64,000 nucleotides of DNA from Scortum barcoo (lineage: Eukaryota > Chordata > Actinopteri > Centrarchiformes > Terapontidae). The position numbers and the translations under genes are program-made. Under the pieces are notes generated by a model. It was not told where the DNA came from. It saw only the letters and a list, made by a program, of their open reading frames with translations, and did not search any database. The first letter of the stretch is position 1; every line of letters begins with the position of its first letter. The stretch lies in the NCBI GenBank assembly GCA_023238725.1, contig CM041548.1, positions 16,327,752 to 16,391,751 on the forward strand. Reading direction: 5' to 3'. Shown in pieces: positions 38,001 to 50,000 of the stretch.

Positions 38001-41000
38001 ACTTGTGCGTAGAATGTGACACAACTTTGCATTAATTCTAGTGGTGTCACCAGTCTTGACTGCAGGCAACGACTGATCCACGCAACCATCTGCTCCAAGA
38101 TGGCACTGCCAACAAAGAAACTGCTGAAACTCTTCAAACAAGAAAAGTTCTCGGCTGTGCCTCTACCGACATACAGAGCACTTCTTACTGAGAATTACTT
38201 CTGTTGACTCACCTTATCAGAGTCTAAATGTATCACAAAAGGAAAAAGACAAAGTCAGTTCTCGCTGGCTGGGTAATAAGCTTCTCTCGGGGCTAATGAA
38301 TCTGGGTTGTTTATCAGCCTGGAAATGTTGTATTCATTAATATTGTATGGCTTCACACACACTCGTCCTCCGCTTGCGCTTCAATAGCACATCTGTTTCC
38401 CTGCATCACTAGGCAGAGTAATTTTGGAGTTACTGAGAGCTGTTGCAGTGGGGTTATACGTGGCGCAGACATTCACGCAAAAGGAGTTTTTTAAAAGCAC
38501 AGAGGCTGTCCAATTATTCAGCTATTTACTTGGGTCGGATGTTGAATTCCTCAGGCAGATGGAGTTCAAGTTTTTGTCTCCCATGCTTGTTATAAATAGA
38601 TTCTTAGTGTTCAGCATGCTGACACCATACAGTATCATTTTCACAGTGTCCTTCAAATAATCAGGACTTGCTGTTTCATTTCACACAGGCATTTTACTTT
38701 TTCCAGCTAAAACCCCCCAAGACCAATGTTTGTGTGTCCCATTCATAATGGACATAATGTTATTGCACTTTATAAGTTTGACTGGGTATCATCACAGTGT
38801 GGCAATTCTTCAAGGTGTCCTGGTTAACACCTCTAACAATCTGTTGCAGCATGAGAATATATGTATTTTTGGAAAATTACGGCTTTTTGGCTCATTACGC
38901 AGCCAATGACCAAAAAGTGCTCTTACATGCAAACCAATTCCCACGGCAAAAAGACCCAAGGAGTTCCCAATGATATCTGAGAGAGAAGCAATCATCTGGT
39001 GAAAATGTGAAAATACAAAAATAAAATACAGAGAATACGGACAGGAAGCAGAGAAGTGTTTTCTGCTGCAGAGTTTTCTACAGATGGATTAATTGATACC
39101 TTTTTTGTCATGGAAACCTGTCATGAAATCATAGTAGGGCCTGAACAATGCTGGATTAAACTAAATTATCTAAATATATCTTTGACATTTCTGTTGTTAC
39201 TCACCAACATATAACACAGACACCCATAAACAAACACTGGCTGAGACAGAGGGCGAGCTGAGCTGAGCCAAGCCGTGTTACAGGTCCTTTTGATCCAGAC
39301 TGTATCAGTAAGGCTCTAATTTGTTGCTCTGTATCTGCCATGAATCTAACCTGACCACAGATCTTTGAAGTGGCAAACTACAGTACTTTTTGACCAAATT
39401 TCCCCCTGGGGATAAATAAGGTATTCTGATCCTGATTTTAACAACCACCTGTTAAGTCTACAGGATGACTGTTTCGTGCTAAATAGAAGGATTTTAGGTG
39501 GAGTAATGCATATTGTCAAATGTATTTGAAGTTGAGGTGCGAAGTTTGAAAAGTCCATTTACTATGTCAGTCAACATTGATTTAAGTTAGGTGATAATTG
39601 TGACAAAAGTGCAAAACTGTCAATATCCTAACTTACATACAACATGAAAATGTAAGGAGAAAAGTAGAGATTCAGGCAAAGAACGAGGGTCCGTTATTAA
39701 CTAGGTGCCTTTAGCTGATAGCAATGCAGGTAGATGGGCAAATGTGTTGCAATTCAACCTTAAGTAACTCAAAAAAAAAAACATTTCAAGGTCAGGATGA
39801 GTGAAATCCAATTATAAGGTAAGGTATCATCTCTCTGAATACTTGACTGAATAAGGACACACGCACACACTTATAAAACTGTCACCAGATGAACATCGTA
39901 AATACAATCTGGCCACAGGTGTGTGACAGGGGTCACCACCATGAGAGTGAGCCGCCTTCGAGTATCATTCAAACACACACACATACCAGAGAGACACAGA
40001 AAACACTAACACACACATTACATATGAATGTTTGATCCTCCTCCCTGTATTCCAACACAAACCATCTCATGAATGTAACTAAAAACAGACATTTATATAC
40101 ATACATACTGACAGAAACTAAGGTTTTATCTTGAAATAACGTTGCTCTGTATATGTAGTTTGGCACAGAGTAATAGTAGTATAGTTTAGATTTCTTTTTT
40201 GGTTTCTCTGCAGATTGCACTCTGCGACATGAACATTAAAGGAACATAAAATTGCAGCAGACCTCTGCTACTAAGCTAAGTCAGTGGGCTTACAATAATG
40301 GCAGCTCCCCCACCACACACACACACACACAGAGCTCTCTGGAGCCAGCAGGACCAGTGATGCTTCCAGAAATAGACTAACCCCAGTGATCCAGCTCTGC
40401 TGCAGCAGTGTAAGTGCCCGGTGGTGCTGCTGCACTGAGAGTCGAGGCGTTTGATGAGTCCACATCAGCCGTGACAAGTTGAGCAGAGACGGTAATGTGG
40501 TCCGACTCCCACCGTCACACATTCAGAGGAAAGACAGATGCATGCATGGATGGACAGATGGATGGGAGGTGACAGCATGACAATGGCCTGAACATTCAAC
40601 TCATTCAGTGCTACCTTTCAGAGATATCAGAGTAAGATACTGTGTATGTCTTTGTAAAAATGTCACAACCTGAAATTTATCAGGATAATTGAAAAACAAT
40701 GGCTCCCATTTCAAAAAATGTTTTATAAATCAAGCCTCAAGGTTATGTGTAGCTATGAATAAAAAACATGTCAAAATGTACATTTATCGTTTAAATGATA
40801 TATTTGTGTATTTTGTGTTACAGGCATACAGTATTTCATTTGGACATCTACATGTACTATGCATAATAGATGCAGTTTGGTACAGCATATATTTTGTATC
40901 ATGTAGATACAAACCACACATGTAACAGTACAATATTTAAACATACAAAAACATATTTTGTACAATAATTCATCCTTCATGTCATATCTGAGTTAATGCA

Positions 41001-44000
41001 GTAACCAGGTTACAGGCTCACATCAACATCAGTGTCAGTACAACTGGTGAGATTTTTCTGAAGATTCAGATGTATCTGATAATAATATGAAAATACTGGA
41101 AAAACAAACAAAAAATGGACCAAAATCTGGCATTCAAGGTAAATGAATCCAAATTAAATGAATATGTATTGTATTATACTGTCAATTAAGTTTTTTAAAC
41201 CTTTGCAGAAAGCCTGAGTTACAAACTGAGCATGGAGTTTGAAAGACACAGACATGACGGACAAGAGACTATTGAGTTGCATTATGGGAAACGTAGGATC
41301 AAGGATCTGAGGGCTGGACCTATATTTGAGATTTTAAGTCAGGATATCTTGGCTGGTGTTGCTTCAACTTTGGCGATATATATTTAAAAGCATAATTTTC
41401 ACATTTGCCAACTTTATGAAAGTGCAAAAGAGAGCCATAGTGTTTTTGAACAACGATCAAATGTAGCTGCCTTTAAACAAACATGATTTTCCATAAGCCC
41501 GTAAGACGTTTGCGGGCTTAACGATTTCATGAGCAAGTCAAGCAGTTGCCGCTGGCTCAGACGTCTGTAATAACAGCAGGACAGAGAGGACTAAAGGCAG
41601 TACCAGGTTTTAGATTGCAGGTATTACAACAAGAAAGCTGAATAAATGTGTTTCAAGGAGAGAGTTGGTGTTGCACTTTTAGTTTTTTTCGTGGAAGCTG
41701 TAGTTTTTTCTCATAAAATACTGGTTGTTATACTTATTAACTTGCTTTCAGTCCTATCAAACAACAACAATCGCCCATTGCTCGACTTCGTGCTGCCGCT
41801 GCTGGGCTCACACGGCGTCTTAGAGTCTCCCGTCTGGCGTGAGGATGGTTCATTGAGTGCTGGTGGGACGGGGGACCAGCAGGGCAGAGCTGAGGCAGCA
41901 GATCATGTGGATATTCACTGAGGTGCAAAGACCACTTCCTCTCTACGGCCGCTTGAAAAGGGGCCAAACTCCTACGCGTCTAAAGCCGAGCGCGTCTTAG
42001 GGGAAGTATCAGAGAGTGGTGTTTATGAATATTATCAGCAATAGTGACCAGAAAATATATTGATGTACACAACCTCCCCGATGCTGCTGTTTGAGCATAA
42101 ATCCACTGATAATAAGCACGCAGCAGCTTTCTGGTCTCCACTGCATACAGCGGCGCGTAAATCACAGAGCAAGCAGACTCCAGCATCTCCCGGCCTCGTG
42201 CCAACCCCCGTCAGGCAAGTTTATGGACCTGTAATGAATAAAGGAAGGGGAACAACAAATGACATGAGGGAGGGAGAGGAGGCCGCTGGAGGCTGGAAGT
42301 AATAGTGGAAGAGAACAGGGATGAAGACAGAAGCTAAATGACGGCAGATATGAATCAGGTCACAGGAAGGAGCAGCCCAATTCTTCTGGAGCAAAAGAGT
42401 GTGAAGCCGAGGAAGAAAATGAATCACACGTCGCAGAAGGCCTTGTTTTCTCCGTCTGTGGAGAAACTTCGAGCAGGAAAGCGTTGTTTGTTTTGCTTAA
42501 TGATCACACCATCTGCTCCGTATTTACTCAAACCATCCCAGGTTCACTTCACTCACTCCTGAGAGGTGAGAGATGATTCGCCGCTCAGCGCCGATCCCTC
42601 ATTGCTCCCTTTCTGTCGCAGGGTGAATCACTTAGGCGGGATATTCTTAGCGAGACTCAGCAGACGCGCAGCATGGCGCATCTGAACGAGGACTTTAACA
42701 ACTTGAAGCCAGCCAGGTCCCTCAATGAGCAAGAAGGCATGAAAGGAAGAGCTTTGCGTGAAATATTGACGCTCCTCCAGCGGTGTCATCAGAATGACAA
42801 GCAGAGGAACCAGATGAGATAAATCCCAAGTTTTTAATACACAGTTAAGGTAACGATTTTGCAGTCTGTTCCCCGCTGTTTTCGGTTTTAGGAGAGGACA
42901 CACACGGCGATACAAGGTGCTAAGATCCTGCTGTGAGGTTTCAATTACACGACAGGTTATTAGGCGAGCAGCGTTTTTTTCGTTCATGTGGTTGCCCCGT
43001 CCCAGTTTGACACAGACAGCAAATGAGAGCCGTCTTTGTTAGTCCGGAGCGAGGATCAGATCAGCTTCAGGTGAGAGGTTGTCGTCTCATCGCTGTGACC
43101 TTCGAACCAGCAGCAAGGCCAAACAGTGCGCTCAGAGTGGTGGCTGGGTGGGCGACGCCATACACATTCCTCCTGATGGTTTTGTATTATGCCACTGATC
43201 TACAGATGGCGGTGATGTGCCAAGAGATACTGATAACTTTGGTTCCTTGGTTTGTTCATAAGAAAACTTCACCAGCAAATAACAGATAAAACAGACATTA
43301 GAGTAATTGATAATTACAATATCAGCTTCAAATCTTCGATTTTACTTTCGATCTTTTCTTTTAGAGATGGGTTATCGAGCTACAAGCGTGCATTCTCTCA
43401 GTGTTGGATGCAAATTTTTTCTAACCTCCAACTTGTACTGACAGATTTTATGGCCACAGAAACAATCTGTAAACACAACACTGGCATATTATACCTTTTA
43501 AACTTGTTACTCAAACGCTGCCTATATAAACATCATACACATCACATCACAACACATTTGCATTCATTTGGAGTCGAGATTGTGTTGTTGTGTGTCGCAG
43601 GTAGTATACGGCTGCTGGAAACGACACTAGTAAGAGCAGTAAGCCTGAATCAAAACAGCAAAGTTGCACATTTTAAAAACCGAAACAATTCAAAGTCGCT
43701 CAAAAAGAGGGGAACTGCAGCGTTAGGTGATACTAATCTGAAACGTCTTGTTAATAAAAAGAACTACTGATTATAGCAGATTTAAACAGGTATTATACAG
43801 AAATGCAACTTTATTGTTTTGTGAAAATGTGTCGCATCAACTTTTTGAAATTTTTCCTTTTGGTCTGAATGAGCAACTAAAGGCATTGATATTATGTATA
43901 AAAAATAGAAAAGGGAAAGGGAATACATTTATAAACACTTACACCTGAACAGCTCAAGGGCAAAGACCAGTCAGAAGGTATTTTGAAGGGACCAAACAAC

Positions 44001-47000
44001 GTTTTCCATGATGCCCGACATGACCTCTTCCCTGTCAGCTTCTATTTTTCTCCGCCGCACCAACAGTTTACATGGGCAGAAGTGTTTTACATTTAGAAAG
44101 CCTCTTGTCTCTCCTTGTCCATGTTCCTTCCTCCTTCCAACCTGCTAAGTCATCCTATCTCCATAATTCAGCAGCCAGATGCACAGCTGCCTGGCAACGA
44201 TCCGAAAAGCACATTTTCATCTCTAAACAAAAGGGTGAAAGCGCAAACCGCTGCAGATAATGGCTCTGTAGTTTGCCAGCCGGGCATACAATCATGTCTT
44301 CATCATGTCTTTATCATTTTCGCTTCGCAAACTCAACTTCAGGCCTAATCTCTTGCAATTAATCACTATAAACCAACTGCAGACAGGCTATTAAGAAGAG
44401 ATGGGGGAAAAAAAAAACATCTTCTGCTGATGATAAGCAGAGAAGAAGTGAGTGACTGTGCCGAGTCTATGGAGATGTGGCGTTTGAGGACGAAGTGGTA
44501 ACCAGAACTGACAGGTACGGCGACTGAGGCGGAGAGAATTAATGAGGATCTGAACTTCAAACTGAATCAAAAACTGATTTCAAGTGGATGGATTTTAAAT
44601 TAACTCAGGATGTGCTAGCAAGTCTGAAAATGTAAACTCTTATGGAAATTATGGTAAAATATACACACTTAGCAGTACAACGCAGTCAGAAATACTAAAT
44701 GTTCCATATGGGTGAGACCGCTGACATCTTTCCCCGTTCGTCGCCTTCGCTATTTATCTTCTTTGCACACAGTGACACTTTTACATCTCACATGTTGATT
44801 ACTGTACACACACACATTCCTCACACTGACCCTGGTTCAACAGCGTACGCTCCACCAGCTCTTCCCTCTGTCACCGGCCATGTTAATCAGTATAGATACA
44901 CACCATAAAAACGCCAACAAAGCTGAACTTACAGTAAAGACTGCAGTCAGTGTCAAGCCTGCCAGGAAGCCAGAAATATCTGCTGAACTCACTGCACCAG
45001 TGTCCCACCTGAGATCAGCGCAGACACTCAGAAGACAAAGGCCAAATAAAATACAGTGCAGCTTTTTGGAGCTTGGACCAAACGATCAGACAGGACAAAC
45101 TTTTCTTGATGGACGTCATCCAAGGTTAAAGTCTTTTCAATTTAAGCATAAGCCTGTCTTTGACTCTGATATTTGAGGAATTATTTTTGAAGATAAATAC
45201 AGTTTATTATGACTTGGCGATAGTGCTAATAGCAACCCCAAGTTAATTTCTAAGATCCAGGAATGCAGAAACATCTAAACAAACCAAAGTGATAAAGTCG
45301 AACAGCAAAAGTACCCAAATAAATTAACAAAACTTGGGAGACGAAAAGAAACCACGATGGCCTGCAGTGAGACGGTCACACGCTGACAGGCAGAGACAGG
45401 CAAAGGTGTCAGAAAGATAGTTTACAGTAGTAACCTTGCTGGATTGTCAAGACAAGTCAATTGTATTTATAGCCCAATTCCATAAATCACAGTTTGCCCC
45501 AAGGGACTTTACAATCTGTACAGCAACACCCCTTGTCCTCAATTCAGAAAAGGCAAAACTTCCTTTAACAGGGACAAAAAAATGGAAGAAACTCCAGGAA
45601 GAGCAACAGAGGAGTGTTTCCTCTTTAACAAAGGACAGACATGCAATAGATGTTGTGCACAGAACAGATCAACCACGGTACATCAAGTATATTTTGATGT
45701 AGTAAACTTTTGAATGCATTATTTTTACTTACTACATTTACTGAATTTGGTGAATGTTATCTTCCCTGATATAAACAGTGAAAACTATGAAAGTAAACCC
45801 AACTGGTAATAACATAATCAAACTTTTATTGTTGTTTTGACATATCTCCACTGCCTCACTCGCCTTTTGTGCCACCTACTACCAAAAAGATACGCCCCCA
45901 CGTCTGCTTTGAATTTCAAGTCTCGAGGCCGAGCATTAAAAACGCTGCTGCGCCTTTGACACCCACCTCTTTGACCTCCAGCAGCCGTCCTGGGTACTGA
46001 CTCTTGGCCCGCCGAGCTGCCGCCGGAGATTTGTGGTGGGTGATGGTGACGATGTTGCTGGGCGAGGCCGTGTGGCTCAGGTGCCTCTGAGAACCCGGCG
46101 ATGAAGATGGGGTAAGGTGGGGGAGGAGGGAGAAGCTACGGGTCCGACCAGAGGATGAGGAGCCCTGGGGGAGGGAGGGAGGAGCATGACCTTTAAAAAT
46201 CATCTCAAATAATAAAAAATAAGTAATGCCAGGAACCTACTTCCTAAATCAAATAAACTTTTGCAACAAAAAGCTTCAAAATTAGATTTGAATTGAAAAA
46301 AGAGCCTTTTTTGTTTATGGGTTTCTTTAACTTTCCTGAGCCTATGTAAGTAGCCTATGCAATCCATGCTAACCAAATTTTAGCAAACCCAGGATGGTAG
46401 TGCTCTTTTTTTTTCCTTTAGTATATATATATATCATATATTCCTTTAGCAAAATAATACACACAAGTAAATAAAGTATACTCTAACTTACCAGTTTTGT
46501 TAGTTAAGGCTAATTATTAATTAGTAATTGTATAAATTTTGAACTGATCGTAAGCTTCAATGAATTGAGCTCATAAAATAAAGTAAAGCTGGATGCTATT
46601 TGGTTTTCCTTTTTATTAAATGATGTGTTTTCTACTAACGCTGCTTGAACGCATTTAACTTACAGCTTATACATATTGTGTAAATAAAGAACTGGCTATT
46701 ATCTTGTAGTCAGAATTTGATAAAACTGCAGTTGATAAATGTGTCTCAGTTTTTATCCTTTTCGTTGTATCGGTGACGTGTTTAAAGCACTGTTTATACT
46801 TGTTTTTGAAAAATGCACTGTGCTGACTGGAACACAAGAGGACAGCTGCACCTGTGTCTTTTGTGCTTCTCCAAGGTGTCCAGCTGACCACTTGTGTTAA
46901 TGTTTCTTTTTGACTGCCTCCGTCACTTTCACTAGAAGGTAAAAGGGCCCTGTGCACAGTTACTGCATCAGTGTGGTGCCAGACTTGTTTCTCACAAGCT

Positions 47001-50000
47001 AAATAAAAAAATAATAAAAAATGTCTATATGTATAAGTTATTCCAACTGTTAAGATTGGCCAGACAAAGTAATTTGTGACTTGCAAAAGAGTGCTGGAGA
47101 AGACAGTGATAACATATTTTATATGGTATAAGTGGTCAAATGTGTCCTAGACCATCTCGACACAATGTTTGGGATCGGATCGCAGTGCGTCTTGGTGGTC
47201 GTTTACACTTGTATTTAGCGCTCTCCACTCCTATCGGCCAAGACCATTTCAAAACCATGTGTAAACATAGTCTGAGATTACGATTATTTTTAAAAGGTTC
47301 AATAAAAAAGCGCTTGTTTTAAGAATGTAGGGAGAGGTTAAGGTATGTTTCTCTGACAGAGTAACTGTGATATTCATTAAAATTGTCCATTTTCTCAGAT
47401 AAAACAAAGAAAATGTAGAAATTTCTTGATAGCACAATAATCCCCCCCCCCCATGTTAAGCTAATACTTTACAGTAGGTGAGATCACTGGGTTTGTTTTG
47501 CAGTTCTGCGCCAAAGCGAAAGTCACATCACATCCTTCATTTTCATGCCTCCTTCGCTTCCCCTCTGTGACTCTTGTCTCTTCAGTTCGCTGACCTCTGC
47601 GCTCACACAGGCAGCTGTGTCAGAACAGTATCTCTCTCTTCTGTCTTTACTCTCCATTAGTTTACAGCAGCGCAGGGAGACAGGGCACCAGAGATTTATC
47701 CCTCAGAAGAGCACAGAGGTCTGGTCAGTGCAGTAGTGAAAATTAATCACAGATCACAGATCAAATAAACAGCTTCCACCCCAGAGCACTGCCCGCTGAG
47801 AGGAAATCAACCTGCATTCGCTATGCGGTAACCCAGGAAATTAAACCAAACACCGACACAGTGTGTAACATAAATGTCACATACATTATTAGAGGATAAT
47901 TGCCTGTTGTTCTGCTCCTTTGAGTTGTTTTCGGAGGATAAAGTCCATGCAAGAACAGCACATTTTGACAGAAAGAAATATTAATGACTGCCAAGAGCAT
48001 TTTCATTGTGATTAGATGCATCCAAACACTAAATAGCGGGAGTTACAGTAGAGTAGATGGGTCCTTGTGTAATCATTTTAACAGAAAATAATCAGCTTAC
48101 AAGAGAGAACACACTGTTGTATTGTGCAATGTTAAGCCATGAGCTGTGAGTAAGCAGAAAAAGGAACGGCGTTTCAGGAGCGTGAACAGAAAGGCATGCT
48201 GGGGTTTTGTGCTCCAAAACTGGCACGGAGCCCCGAGCATTTTAATAAAGTAGAACAGCAAAAAGATGTCAGACCAAGAAGATTCAAAGTGGAAAAGGAA
48301 AGGGAGCGCCAGTGGTGAAAGGTCACATAAGGAGATGCAGGTGTGAGGGAAAATAAATATAGGGGCTGTAAATCTGACCTTAAATGAACTAGTTAAAGAT
48401 ATATCAGAATTTTGGTCAATAAGGAAGTGATTCTGCAAATTTATTACTTGTTTTAAGTTTTTTTTTTTTTTTTGAGAAACTAGAAGAAGGCTGGCATACA
48501 GAAAAATAAAACTCAGTTTAAGGAAATCAGTAAAACAAATTGATTTCCACTGGGTGAAAAGTAAAACGAAGAAAATGTTCTCATTGCACTGGCAGTTTCA
48601 CTGTGTTTTTAAGAACATAATACTTTTTTTCATAATAATTTTGCCTCGAGTTAAGGCAAAATTAACTTGGTAAAAGGTGATTAGATGAAGAAGACCTTCA
48701 AATTTATGTCAGAGCCACCATCACCTTCAACAGTAATACACACTACAGTACAATTAAACACTATAAAAAGTATGAAAAGTAATTAAAATTTCCACCAAAA
48801 CAAGACACACTGTGGCTGTGGATGTCTACTCATATGATCTATATAAAACATATAATTTTTAGGCCATATAGCTGCACCCTCCGTGAATTTAGGGCTATGA
48901 TTGGCACTCCGGTCACAGGTTGTGCCTGACAGCCTCAGCTCAGGGTCTTATTCTTCACATATGCTCCGCTGTCAGTCGACCGTGGGCGGACTTGGCCCTG
49001 TGTGAGGCAGCGTGGGTAGATGGTACAATAGTCAGCTGCTGACCTGTCATTTTCCACACTACAGGGAAAACTCAAATTACACACAATTAGCTATTCTGTA
49101 AGGACCTCAGTTAGAGAGTAAGGAAACAGTTTTGAAATATCTCTACAAAAACATCAAGTGAATATACTTCTGCCAAAGGGAAAATATAGTAAGATTTGAT
49201 CTGTTTTGGGCCTATTTTCAAGGCAAATCAAATCATTTTAAGCAAGTTTCCAGATTTTTAACTTTATTCTAACATATAAATAATATTCCTACTATAGCAA
49301 AAACTGAATTTAACACACAAGACAGAGAAACACACCAGCAGGCAGGAGCTGGGACACATATGCTATCTTTAGTTAAGCAGAAAGTAAACAACATTCCCTG
49401 TCAAAGTCCACAGTTTGACTCTTCATGCCCTTCCTTTCAGGGGAGGTGTGTGTGTGTGTAGTTTCAGCCATACAAGTAGCTAATCAGCCTGTATGACACT
49501 GACACTAAAGTTTGTGCTAAATTTGAATGGAAACCTGGTTGTTTTCTTACTCACATCGAGGCCTTTTTGTGTGTTTGGAGGATAAACAGAGAGAGATCAT
49601 GCCTCAGCTTATCACATGATATGATATGTGATATGATCAAAAGTTCCAAAACACCTATTAAATGAGCCTTGAGTTGAACACTGGTGCGTCAGAAAAGCGT
49701 TGCATAATATTTTCCTACAGTTGTGCCCAGTGCCCATGTCTTTCCACAGATAAAGTAGTGTACCGTGCACACTGAGGAGAAAACAAGCATGCCAACATAT
49801 GTCATGTTGGTATATTTGTCAAAATGAAATCCTCCCTAAGTCAAGTCTGACAAATGTTGCTGCATCGGTATTGACCACCAGTATGAAACATCTTTTTTTT
49901 AATTCAGTGTCTTCACAAAGAAAATGAACCGCTGCCCTTTTTTTGTAATAAATAAATCCTGCAACAGCTTTTCTGCCAGAGAGGTCCATTATCAGAGATG

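Larger units (their letters stand above)
36786..45966 (-). other. osbpl10: osbpl10 intron, 9.2 kb
   Basis: It contains CA repeats, a LINE-like tail near 39395, an inverted L2 3' end at 45450, a CpG-containing block at 41750-43120 and a 172-codon open frame at 43252-43770 without recognised similarity. No exon with family similarity was found inside. Confidence 0.7.

Noticed and set aside
46667..47086. 139-codon minus frame
   Set aside because: AT-rich chance frame with no domain.
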